Assembly (NCBI RefSeq): GCF_001676385.1
Contig: NZ_LYVJ01000016.1
Coordinates: 1-64,000, forward strand
Length of the DNA: 64,000 nt
Direction: 5' to 3'
From: Stenotrophomonas maltophilia
GTDB taxonomy: Bacteria > Pseudomonadota > Gammaproteobacteria > Xanthomonadales > Xanthomonadaceae
Part shown: one piece after another, positions 55,307 to 64,000 of the stretch
Position numbering within the stretch: position 1 is the first letter of the stretch
Layout: the number at the start of each line of letters is the position of its first letter
The notes under the pieces: generated by a model
Database searches by the model: none
Told to the model about the DNA's origin: nothing
Seen by the model: only the letters and a program-made list of their open reading frames with translations
Made by a program: the position numbers and the translations under genes

Positions 55307-55838
55307 CGGCATCGTGCTGGCCGGTGGCCTGTCCAGCCGGATGGGGCGCGACAAGGCCTTGCTGCCGTGGCAGGGCCGTACCCTGCTGGAGCATATGCGA
55401 GGCCTGCTGCTGCATGCCGGTGCCCAGCGGGTCTGGGTAAGCGGCAACTACCCGGCCTTTGGCGGCATTCCGGATCGGGTGGCCCGCTGCGGTCCGCTGG
55501 GTGGGTTGCACAGCGTGATGCAGCAGATGCCCGATGGCCGCGCCTGGGTGGTGGCCGTGGACATGCCTCTGCTGGCGCCGCGGCTGCTGCACCGCTTGGC
55601 TGAAGAGGGACAGGGCGCCTGCACGATCTTTGACGGGCATCCCTTTCCCATGCTGTTGGATGTGGACAATCCCACTCGTAGCACGCTGGCCGCGATGCTG
55701 GAAGACCCGGAGGGGCCGCGCTCGGTGCAGGCCTTCCAGGGTCGCCTCCAGCGGCACGTGCTGGCGCCGGCAAGCGTTGACGGCGACCTCCTGGTCAACT
55801 GCAATACCCCCGGACAATGGAAGGATATTGCGTCATGA
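55272..55838 (+). CDS. mobA: Molybdenum cofactor guanylyltransferase
   Basis: A 188-residue MobA with the GTP-binding loop LAGGLSSRMGRDKALL, CGPLGGL and VAVDMPLL. It attaches GMP to Moco to make the bis-MGD used by NarG. ATG 55272 lies inside the moaE end, and its own stop overlaps the next gene (ATGA). The genetic order places it directly before the nitrate genes that need its product. Confidence 0.92.
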   Translation: MTTRTITAAAIDGIVLAGGLSSRMGRDKALLPWQGRTLLEHMRGLLLHAGAQRVWVSGNYPAFGGIPDRVARCGPLGGLHSVMQQMPDGRAWVVAVDMPLLAPRLLHRLAEEGQGACTIFDGHPFPMLLDVDNPTRSTLAAMLEDPEGPRSVQAFQGRLQRHVLAPASVDGDLLVNCNTPGQWKDIAS

Positions 55839-56200
55839 AAGTGCAGTTGCAGGATCAATCGGTGCGGCTTCGCCTGGACGAGGCCGAACTGGCGCGGCTG
55901 CTGGCCGGTGAGTCGGTCGAGAACATGACCCGTTTCGGCGGCGTCGAGGGCTGGGGCATGGCGGTCTCGCTGCACGGCGGCGCCCAACCGGTGCTGCTCG
56001 ATGGCGGTACGTTCTGCCGCCTGGTGCTGCCGCGTGAGCCGGTGGAAGCACTGGCAACCCGGTTGCCATGCAGGGACGGCCTGCCGTTCGCGATCGGCCT
56101 GGATGATGGCGGCCAGCTCCAGCTGCAGTTCGATGTGGACGTACGTGACAGCGTGCGCCAGCGTGGGGTGGCCCGCCGCAGCACTGCTTCATCGGCTTGA
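55835..56200 (+). CDS. Small conserved protein, DUF7009-like
   Basis: A 121-residue soluble protein beginning MKVQLQDQSVRLRLDEAELA, with the Leu/Arg-rich strand-helix start and FGGVEGWGMAVSL pattern I associate with DUF7009. Function unknown. It is translationally coupled to mobA (ATGA) and is the last gene before narK, so it may assist cofactor or molybdoenzyme maturation; that is inference only. Confidence 0.7.
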   Translation: MKVQLQDQSVRLRLDEAELARLLAGESVENMTRFGGVEGWGMAVSLHGGAQPVLLDGGTFCRLVLPREPVEALATRLPCRDGLPFAIGLDDGGQLQLQFDVDVRDSVRQRGVARRSTASSA

Positions 56201-56235
56201 CATTTGTCAGGGGCACGGTGGATACGCGCCCCTGA

Positions 56236-56249
56236 TTGATTGAGATCAA
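56236..56249. promoter_or_regulatory. Perfect FNR/Anr box upstream of narK
   Basis: TTGAT-TGAG-ATCAA matches the consensus at all ten positions. Its centre is 104 bases before the narK ATG, and TAATGG at 56274-56279 could be the -10 box at class II spacing. It should drive narKGHJI when oxygen is low. Confidence 0.8.
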
Positions 56250-56345
56250 CCCCGTCGTCCGTGCTGCACGGCCTAATGGCTGCATGACGACGGGTTACAA
56301 CTTGAAACGCAGTACCTACGTCATTCCACAGCCTTGGAGCCATGT

Positions 56346-57764
56346 ATGACCGTCGGTAGCGATCCTGTTGTCCGCAGTACTGCCCGTCCGGGTCGCGTCA
56401 TCAGCGACTGGACGCCGGAAGCCCCCGGCTACTGGGAACGCACCGGCAAGCGGGTCGCCACCCGCAACCTGGCCATATCGATCCCCTCGCTGCTGCTGGC
56501 CTTCTCGGTCTGGGTGCTGTTCTCGGCAGTGTCGATCAGCCTGCCGAAGATCGGATTCAACTTCAGTACCGACCAGCTGTTCTGGCTGGTGGCGCTGCCA
56601 AGCCTGTCCGGCGCGACCCTGCGCATCTTCTATTCGTTCGTGATCCCGATCTTCGGCGGCCGCCGCTGGACCGCGCTGTCCACCGCCTCGCTGTTGGCGC
56701 CGACGCTCTGGCTCGGCTTTGCGGTGCAGGACCCGGCCACGCCATACTGGGTGTTCGTGGCCATCGCGATCCTGTGTGGCTTCGGTGGCGCGAATTTCTC
56801 GTCGTCGATGTCCAACATCTCCTTCTTCTACCCCAAGCAGAAGCAGGGGCTGGCGCTGGGCCTGAACGCCGGCCTGGGCAATGTGGGCGTGTCGGTGGCG
56901 CAGGCCGTGATTCCGCTGGTGATCACCGTTGGCGTGTTCGGTGCGCTGGGCGGGGCACCACAGCCCACGGTGGTGGGTGGGGCACCCCTGTTCCTGCAGA
57001 ACGCCGGCTTCATCTGGGTGCCGGCCATCGCGCTGTGCGCCATCGCGGCCTGGTTCGGCATGAACGACCTGACCAGCGCCCGCTCGTCGTTCTCCGAGCA
57101 GGCGGTGATCTTCCGCCGCAAGCACAACTGGTTGATGTGCTGGTTGTACATCGGCACCTTCGGTTCCTACATCGGCTTTTCGGCCGGCTTCCCGATGCTG
57201 GTGAAGAGCCAGTTCCCGGACGTGAACCCGCTGGCCTACGCCTTCATCGGCCCGCTGCTGGGCGCGCTGATGCGTTCGGTAGGCGGCAGCCTGGCCGACC
57301 GCTGGGGCGGCGCACGCCTCACCTTCTGGCTGTTCGCGCTGATGATCGCCGCGGTGTTCGGGGTGCTGCACTTCCTGCCCAGCGATGGGCAGGGCGGCAA
57401 CTTCCATGGCTTCCTGCTCAGCTTCATGGCGCTGTTCGTGCTCAGCGGCATCGGCAACGGCACCACCTTCCGCATGATCCCGGTGATCTTCCGCACCCTG
57501 CATGAGCGCTGGTCGGCCAACGACGACGCCGAGGGCAAGGCTGCCGCGGCGCATCAGGCCAGCATCGAGTCGGCCGCAGTGGTCGGTTTCTCCGGTGCGA
57601 TCGGCGCCTACGGTGGCTTCTTCATCCCCAAGAGCTACGGCTCGTCCATCACCTTGACCGGCAGCCCCGACATGGCGCTGTACGGATTCGTTGTTTTCTA
57701 TGTCACCTGCCTGGCCGTGACCTGGTGGTGGTACTACCGGCGCGGTGCCGAGACACCCTGCTGA
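56346..57764 (+). CDS. narK: Nitrate/nitrite transporter
   Basis: A 472-residue major facilitator protein with 12 predicted helices and both nitrate-signature segments, GLNAGLGNVGVSVAQAVIPL and GFSGAIGAYGGFFIPKSYG. It brings nitrate in and exchanges nitrite out for the membrane nitrate reductase encoded next. ATG 56346 has GGAG six bases upstream. First gene of the FNR-controlled nar operon. Confidence 0.93.
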   Translation: MTVGSDPVVRSTARPGRVISDWTPEAPGYWERTGKRVATRNLAISIPSLLLAFSVWVLFSAVSISLPKIGFNFSTDQLFWLVALPSLSGATLRIFYSFVIPIFGGRRWTALSTASLLAPTLWLGFAVQDPATPYWVFVAIAILCGFGGANFSSSMSNISFFYPKQKQGLALGLNAGLGNVGVSVAQAVIPLVITVGVFGALGGAPQPTVVGGAPLFLQNAGFIWVPAIALCAIAAWFGMNDLTSARSSFSEQAVIFRRKHNWLMCWLYIGTFGSYIGFSAGFPMLVKSQFPDVNPLAYAFIGPLLGALMRSVGGSLADRWGGARLTFWLFALMIAAVFGVLHFLPSDGQGGNFHGFLLSFMALFVLSGIGNGTTFRMIPVIFRTLHERWSANDDAEGKAAAAHQASIESAAVVGFSGAIGAYGGFFIPKSYGSSITLTGSPDMALYGFVVFYVTCLAVTWWWYYRRGAETPC

Positions 57765-57836
57765 CGGCATGGGAGCGCACCGCAGCCAGATGACACACAC
57801 AGCCACGATGCCGATGTCCGCAAAGGGAGATCCCCG

Positions 57837-60800
57837 ATGAGTTATTTCCTCGATCGCTTGCAGTTCTTCAAGCGTGACCCCCAGACCTTTGCCGATGGCC
57901 ATGGATTCGCCAAGAGCGAGGGCCGCGACTGGGAAAACAGTTACCGCGCCCGCTGGCAGTACGACAAGATCGTACGTTCCACCCACGGCGTGAACTGCAC
58001 CGGCTCCTGCAGCTGGAAGATCTACGTCAAGAACGGCCTGGTCACCTGGGAAACCCAGAGACCGACTACCCGCGCACGCGCCCGGACCTGCCCAACCATG
58101 AACCGCGTGGCTGCCCACGTGGCGCGAGCTACTCCTGGTACCTGTACAGCGCCAACCGGCTGAAGTACCCGCTGATCCGCGGCACGCTGCTGCGCCTGTG
58201 GCGCGAAGCCCGCAAGAGCAAGGCCCCGGTCGATGCCTGGGCCAGCATCGTGGAGGACAAGGAGAAGGCACGCTCGTACAAGACCCGCCGCGGCATGGGT
58301 GGCTTCGTGCGCCTGCAGTGGGAAGAGGCCAACGAGATCATTGCCGCCTCCAACCTGTACACGGTGAAGCAGTACGGGCCGGACCGCGTGGTCGGCTTCT
58401 CGCCGATCCCGGCGATGTCGATGGTGTCCTACGCGGCCGGTGCGCGTTACTTGTCGCTGCTGGGCGGTGCCTGCCTGTCGTTCTATGACTGGTACTGCGA
58501 TCTGCCACCGGCCTCGCCGCAGATCTGGGGCGAGCAGACCGACGTGCCCGAGTCGGCCGACTGGTACAACAGCCCTACATCATCGCCTGGGGCTCGAACG
58601 TGCCGCAGACGCGGACGCCCGATGCGCACTTCTTCACCGAGGCGCGCTACAACGGCACCAAGACGGTAGCGATCTGCCCGGACTATTCCGAGCTGGCCAA
58701 GCTGACCGATCATTGGCTGCACCCCAAGCAGGGCACCGACGCCGCTCTGGCGTTCGCGTTCGGCCATGTGATCCTGCGCGAGTTCCATGTTGATTCGCCC
58801 TCGCAGTACTTCCAGGACTACTGCCGCCAGTACTCGGACATGCCGATGCTGGTGCGCCTGGAGCGCCGCGACGATGGACGGCTGGTGCCGGGCCGCTTCC
58901 TGCGTGCCAGCGAGCTGGGCGGACTGGGCGAAGCCAACAATCCCGACTGGAAGACCCTGGCCTACGACGAAGTCACCGGCCAGATCGTCGTGCCCAACGG
59001 TTCGATCGGCTTCCGCTGGGGCGAAAAGGGCAAGTGGAACATCGAACAGAAGGCCAGCAATGGCGCCGATACGCGCCTGCGCCTGAGCCTTGCCGATGGC
59101 CATGAAGGCATCGAAGCGGTCAGCTTCCCGTATTTCGGTGGTATCGAGACCGACGGCTGGACCGCAGCGCCGGCCGAGGAGGTGCTTGAACGCCACATCC
59201 CGGTGCGTCGCCTGGCCCTGGCCGACGGCGGCCAGACCCTGGTGGCCACGGTCTACGACCTGCTGCTGGCCCAGTACGGCGTGGACCGCGGCTTCGGCGG
59301 CGGCAACGTGGCCAGCAGCTTCGACGACCAGGTGCCGGGCACTCCGGCCTGGCAGGAAGGCATCACCGGCGTGCCGCGCGCGGAAGTGATCGAGATTGCA
59401 CGGGAGTTCGCGCGCACCGCGGACAAGACCCACGGCCGTTCCATGATCATTGTCGGCGCGGGCATGAACCACTGGTTCCACAACGACATGAACTACCGCG
59501 GCCTGATCAACATGCTGATCATGTGCGGCTGCGTGGGCCAGACCGGTGGCGGCTGGGCGCATTACGTGGGCCAGGAGAAGCTGCGCCCGCAGACCGGCTG
59601 GCAGCCGCTGGCATTCGGGCTGGACTGGAGCCGTCCGCCGCGCCACATGAACGGCACCTCGTTCTTTTACTTCAATACCGGGCAGTGGCGTTACGAGAAG
59701 CTGCAGGTGGACGAACTGCTGTCACCGCTGGCCGATGCCAGCAAATACAGCGGCAGCCTGGCTGACCTGAACCTGCGCGCGGTGCGCATGGGTTGGCTGC
59801 CGAGCGCCCCGCAGCTGGACCGCAACCCGCTGCAGCTGGTACGCGAGGCCGAAGCGGCCGGCGTGGCCCCGGCCGACTACGCGCTGAGCAAGTTCAAGGA
59901 CGGCTCGCTGGACTTCGCCTTCGCCGACCCGGATGCCAGCCAGAACCACCCGCGCATGATGTTCATCTGGCGCTCGAACCTGCTCGGATCATCGGGCAAG
60001 GGCCACGAGTACATGCTGCGGCACCTGCTGGGGACGCGCCACGGGCTGCAGGGCAAGGATCTGGGCGAAATGGGCGCGATCAAGCCGGAGGAAGTGAAGT
60101 GGCGTGACGAGGCGCCGGAAGGGAAGCTGGACCTGCTGGTCACGCTCGACTTCCGCATGTGCACCACCGCGTTGTACTCGGACATCGTGCTGCCGACCGC
60201 AACCTGGTACGAGAAGGACGACCTCAACACCTCGGACATGCATCCGTTCATCCACCCGTTGTCGAAGGCAGTGGACCCGGCCTGGGAGTCGCGCAGCGAC
60301 TGGGAGATCTTCAAGGAGGTCGCCCGCACCGTGAGCGGGATGGCGCCGGGCGTGCTGGGCGTGGAGAAGGACCTGGTGCTGGTGCCAACCCTGCATGACA
60401 CCCCCAATGAGCTGGGCATGCCGTTTGGCGTGGCCGACTGGAAGAAGGGCGAGTGCGAGGCCATTCCAGGCCAGACCATGCCGTCGATGACGGTGGTGGA
60501 GCGCGACTACCCGAACCTGTACCGCAAGTTCACCTCGCTGGGCCCGCTGCTGGACACGCTGGGCAACGGCGGCAAGGGCATGAGCTGGGATACCAGGCAC
60601 GAGGTGGAATTTCTCGGCAAGCTGAACCACACCGTGCACGACGAGGGCGTGAGCCATGGCCGTCCGGCCATTTCAACCGCGATCGACGCGGCCGAGGTGA
60701 TCCTGCACCTGGCGCCGGAAACCAATGGCCACGTGGCAGTGAAGGCCTGGCAATCGCTGGGGACCTTCACCGGCCGCGAGCACACCCACCTGGCGGTGGG

Positions 60801-61641
60801 CAAGGAGCACGAGGCGATCCGCTTCCGTGACATCCAGGCACAACCGCGCAAGATCATTTCCTCGCCGATCTGGTCGGGGCTGGAAGACGACAACGTCAGC
60901 TACAACGCCGGTTATACCAACGTGCATGAGCTGATTCCGTGGCGCACGGTGACCGGTCGCCAGCAGTTCTACCAGGACCACGAGTGGATGATCGACTTCG
61001 GCGAGGCCTTCATGGGCTACCGGCCGCCGGTCAACACGCGCACGGTGGAGCCACTGCTGAACCAGCGCCCGAACGGCAACAAGGAGATCGTGCTGAACTG
61101 GATCACCCCGCACCAGAAGTGGGGCATCCACAGCACGTACAGCGACAACCTGATCATGCAGACGCTGTCGCGTGGTGGCCCGATCGTATGGATCAGCGAG
61201 GACGACGCGCGCAGCGCCGGCATTGTCGACAACGACTGGATCGAGCTGTTCAACGTCAACGGTGCGATTGCCGCACGTGCGGTGGTCAGCCAGCGCGTGA
61301 TGCCGGGCATGGCGATGATGTACCACGCCCAGGAACGCATCATCAACGTGCCGGGCTCGGAGATTTCCGGGACCCGTGGCGGTATCCACAATTCGGTGAC
61401 CCGCATCGTGCTCAAGCCCACCCACATGATTGGTGGATACGCGCAGCTGGCCTACGGCTTCAACTACTACGGTACCTGCGGCACCAACCGCGACGAGTTC
61501 GTGATCGTGCGCAAGATGGACAAGGTCGATTGGTTGGACGATGAACAAGGAAGTTCGAGTGTCGCGGGCGCAGGACGCGCAGGAGCAACCGACGAACAGC
61601 CCGCTGGTGCTTCGGCATCGGCCAGCAAGGAGGTGGTGTGA
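57837..61641 (+). pseudogene. narG: Respiratory nitrate reductase alpha subunit with two single-base deletions
   Basis: A bis-MGD catalytic subunit that reduces nitrate on the cytoplasmic side. FS0 cluster ligands H50, C54 and C58 are in frame. A base is missing at 58058/58059 (ACCCAG-AGACC for ACCCAGCAGACC); restoring it puts the fourth ligand exactly at C93. A second is missing near 58574 (GGTACAACAGCCCTAC). After that the frame is open to the end ([12 protein letters not shown] onward, RSMIIVGAGMNHWFHND). Repaired length is 1268 residues, as expected for NarG. GGGAGA precedes the ATG, and its TGA overlaps narH. Confidence 0.9.
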
Positions 61642-63184
61642 TGAAGGTCCGTGCACAGATCGCGATGGTGCTGAACCTGGACAAGTGCATCGGCTGCCAT
61701 ACCTGCTCGATCACCTGCAAGAACGTCTGGACCTCGCGCGAGGGCGTCGAGTACGCCTGGTTCAACAACGTGGAGACCAAGCCGGGCATCGGCTACCCCA
61801 AGGAATGGGAGAACCAGGAGAAGTGGAACGGCGGCTGGGTGCGTACCGGCGCCGGCAAGCTGGTGCCGCGCGCCGGGGGCCGCTGGCGCATGCTGGCCAA
61901 GATCTTCGCCAACCCGGACCTGCCGCAGATCGACGACTACTACGAGCCGTTCGATTTCGACTACCAGAGCCTGCATACCGCCAAGGACAGCCAGCACCAG
62001 CCCACCGCGCGGCCACGCTCGCTGATCAGTGGCGAGCGCATGCAGAAGATCGAATGGGGTCCGAACTGGGAGGAGATCCTCGGTTCGGAGTTCAGCAAGC
62101 GCTCGCGCGACTACAACTTCGACCAGGTGCAGAAGGAGATCTACGGCGCCTTCGAGAAGACGTTCATGATGTACCTGCCGCGCCTGTGCGAGCACTGCCT
62201 GAACCCGGCATGCGTGTCGGCGTGCCCGTCGGGCGCGATCTACAAGCGCGAGGAGGACGGCATCGTGCTGATCGACCAGGACAAGTGCCGCGGCTGGCGC
62301 ATGTGCGTGTCGGCCTGCCCGTACAAGAAGATCTACTACAACTGGAAGAGCGGCAAGTCGGAGAAGTGCATCTTCTGCTACCCGCGCATCGAGATGGGCG
62401 AACCGACGGTGTGCTCGGAAACCTGCGTGGGCCGCATCCGCTACCTCGGCGTGATCTGTACGACGCCGACCGCATTGCCGAGGCCGCCTCGGTGGCCGCC
62501 GAGAAGGACCTGTACCAGGCCCACCTGGACATCTTCCTGGACCCGAACGACCCGGCGGTAATCGCCGCCGCGCGCAAGGAAGGCATCCCGGACAGCTGGT
62601 TGGATGCGGCCAAGCAGTCGCCGGTGTACAAGCTGGCGATCGACTGGAAGCTGGCGCTGCCGTTGCACCCGGAGTACCGCACGCTGCCGATGGTCTGGTA
62701 CGTGCCGCCGCTGTCGCCGATCCAGTCCGCCGCCGAGCGTGGCCGCGTCGGCATGAGCGGCGAGCTGCCCGATGTAGCCTCGCTGCGCATCCCGATGCGC
62801 TACCTGGCCAACCTGCTGACGGCCGGCGACGAAGCACCGGTGGTGCGCGCGTTGGAGCGGCTGATGGCCATGCGTGCCTGGCGCCGGGCCAGGAACGTGG
62901 ACGGCGTGGAAGACACTGCCGTGCTGGAACAGACCGGGTTGAGCATCGCCCAGGTGGAAGAGATGTACCGCTACCTGGCCATCGCCAACTACGAGGACCG
63001 TTTCGTGATTCCGACCGGCCACCGCGAGTACGCCAACGATGCCTTCGGCGAGCGCGGCGGCTGCGGCTTCACCTTCGGCAACGGTTGCAATGGTGACAGC
63101 CCGGCCGACCTGTTCGGCCAGCGCAAGACCACTACCTTCGTGGTGGACAAGGGGCCGAACCACCGCCGCAGGGAGGTGGTGTGA
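61641..63184 (+). pseudogene. narH: Nitrate reductase beta subunit with one-base deletion
   Basis: An iron-sulphur electron-transfer subunit: first cluster C16-x2-C19-x2-C22-x3-C26, then CEHCLNPACVSACP, the Trp-containing CRGWRMCVSACP of the [3Fe-4S] site, and CIFCYPRIEMGEP. At 62455/62456 one base is missing (GTGATCTGTAC for GTGATGCTGTAC, restoring VMLYDAD). The rest is open in the next frame to 63184. GGAGG is seven bases before the ATG, and both ends overlap neighbours by TGATG. Repaired length about 514 residues. Confidence 0.9.
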
Positions 63185-63864
63185 TGAGCGTACTCAAGCT
63201 GATCGGGGTGCTGCTGGACTACCCCCGTGAAGAACTGTGGCAACACGGCGAGGAACTGCTCGCCGCCTGCGACGACCCGGCGTTGAATGCCGCCCGCCGC
63301 CAGCAGCTGCGCAGCTTCGTGCAGCAGCTGCTGGTCACCGATGCGCTGGACGCGCAGGCCGCCTGGCTGGCCAGTTTCGACCGTGGCCGCTCGATGAGCC
63401 TGCTGCTGTTCGAACACATCCATGGCGAGTCGCGCGACCGCGGCCAGGCCATGGTGGATCTGGTTGAAACCTACCGCCGCAACGGCTTCGAACTGGATGC
63501 ACGCGAGCTGCCGGACTACCTGCCGCTGCTGCTGGAGTTCCTGGCGCATCGTCCCGGCAGCGAGGCCCGCGAGTGGCTGCACCACATCGGCCACATCGCC
63601 GGGATGCTGGCCGCACGTGCCGCCGAGCGTGAGCTGCCGCACCGGGTGCTGTTCGAGATCCTGGTCGAAGCCGGCGACGGCAAGGCCGATCTGCAGGCGC
63701 TGCGGCAGCGAGCCAGCGAAGAAGTCCGCGACGACACCGCCGAGGCCATGGACCGCTTGTGGGAGGAGGAGGCGGTGCGCTTCGGCGCCGAAGCCCCCGC
63801 CGAGGACTGCAAGCCCCCCGTGCGTTCGCCGGCCCGTCCCACGCATCGAGAGGTCCAGCCATGA
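63184..63864 (+). CDS. narJ: Nitrate reductase assembly chaperone
   Basis: A 226-residue helical NarJ-type redox enzyme maturation protein (LLDYPREELWQHGEELLAAC, YLPLLLEFLAHRPGSEA, HIGHIAGMLAARAAEREL). It escorts NarG during bis-MGD insertion and membrane docking and is not part of the mature enzyme. It has the same GGAGGTGGTGTGATG junction as narH, and its TGA overlaps narI (ATGA). Intact. Confidence 0.92.
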   Translation: MSVLKLIGVLLDYPREELWQHGEELLAACDDPALNAARRQQLRSFVQQLLVTDALDAQAAWLASFDRGRSMSLLLFEHIHGESRDRGQAMVDLVETYRRNGFELDARELPDYLPLLLEFLAHRPGSEAREWLHHIGHIAGMLAARAAERELPHRVLFEILVEAGDGKADLQALRQRASEEVRDDTAEAMDRLWEEEAVRFGAEAPAEDCKPPVRSPARPTHREVQP

Positions 63865-64000
63865 GTTACTCCCTGCATCAATTCGCCTTCCAGTACTACC
63901 CGTACATCGCCGTGGCGGTGCTGCTGATCGGCAGCTGGGCCCGCTATGACAAGGCCATGTACACCTGGCGCACCGGCTCCAGCCAGATGCTGTCGGACAA
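63861..64000 (+). CDS. narI: Nitrate reductase gamma subunit, 5' part
   Basis: The first 46 codons of NarI, cut by the window end. HQFAFQYYPYIAVAVLLIGSW is the first membrane helix, followed by RYDKAMYTWRTGSSQML, the conserved loop of the cytochrome b subunit that passes quinol electrons to NarH. It starts by overlapping narJ. Confidence 0.9.
   Translation, partial: MSYSLHQFAFQYYPYIAVAVLLIGSWARYDKAMYTWRTGSSQMLSD

Noticed and set aside
55838-56200. moaB-like gene between mobA and narK
   Set aside because: The frame there lacks the TGGTG molybdopterin-binding motif; that activity is carried by the Mog domain fused to MoaC.
1-64000. CRISPR array, tRNA/rRNA or insertion sequence
   Set aside because: I found no regularly spaced direct repeats, no cloverleaf or rRNA sequence and no transposase; repeats present are SMAG palindromes and RHS core copies.

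Overview
The window is GC-rich (about two thirds G+C by eye) and reads as a gammaproteobacterial chromosome of the Xanthomonadaceae, most likely Stenotrophomonas (maltophilia complex). The main reasons are GTAG-headed palindromes of the SMAG type between genes, an enterobactin-type entC-E-B-F-A cluster, and a molybdenum-cofactor cluster running directly into narKGHJI. I see no tRNA, rRNA, CRISPR array or complete insertion sequence.

Region 1 (1-8.3 kb) holds a FabR/DesT-like TetR regulator divergent from a ferredoxin reductase/fatty-acid desaturase pair. It also has a stop-start coupled sodA/flavin-reductase/TPR operon, a thioredoxin-fold lipoprotein, an acetyltransferase and a luciferase-like oxidoreductase. 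The 570 bases upstream of sodA carry an FNR-like box, a SMAG pair and two related long inverted repeats. Region 2 (8.3-18.4 kb) is a catecholate siderophore operon: exporter, isochorismate synthase, DHB-AMP ligase, stand-alone isochorismatase, stand-alone aryl carrier protein, a C-A-PCP-TE synthetase and DHB dehydrogenase. Nearly every junction is an ATGA/TGATG overlap, and Fur-like palindromes lie upstream. Region 3 (18.5-22.4 kb, minus strand) is a four-gene operon. Its two central products look like a MotA/ExbB-type membrane protein with a roughly 500-residue helical tail and a MotB/OmpA partner, the same design as the ZorA/ZorB motor of the Zorya phage-defence system but with different flanking genes. 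Region 4 (22.5-28.4 kb) carries an M14 peptidase, a secreted NTF2-like protein, an RcnB-like protein, a chromate transporter and an arsenic operon (arsR, an arsN2-arsC fusion, acr3).

Region 5 (28.8-49.4 kb) is the most unusual part: an RHS polymorphic-toxin island. A secreted N-terminal RHS protein is followed by a near full-length RHS gene, broken by a one-base deletion, with its toxin tip and immunity gene. Behind it lie at least ten displaced cassettes. Most consist of a 5'-truncated copy of the RHS core, a unique lower-GC C-terminal toxin tip, and a small downstream gene (lipoprotein, membrane, Sel1-like or DUF6869-like) that usually overlaps the tip stop codon. The layout fits an archive of spare tips able to recombine into the expressed gene through the shared core. 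In one cassette an in-frame A AAA AAA heptamer separates a toxin-immunity fusion reading from a normally terminated toxin.

Region 6 (49.4-64 kb) returns to core genome: a small protein with an elaborate structured leader, a small membrane protein, then moaA, moaC-mog, moeA, moaD, moaE, mobA, a small DUF7009-like gene, a perfect FNR box, and narK, narG, narH, narJ and the start of narI. Together these make and use bis-MGD for nitrate respiration. As given, moaC-mog, narG (twice) and narH each carry single-base deletions that break the frame, so either the pathway is inactive in this isolate or the sequence has local indel errors.
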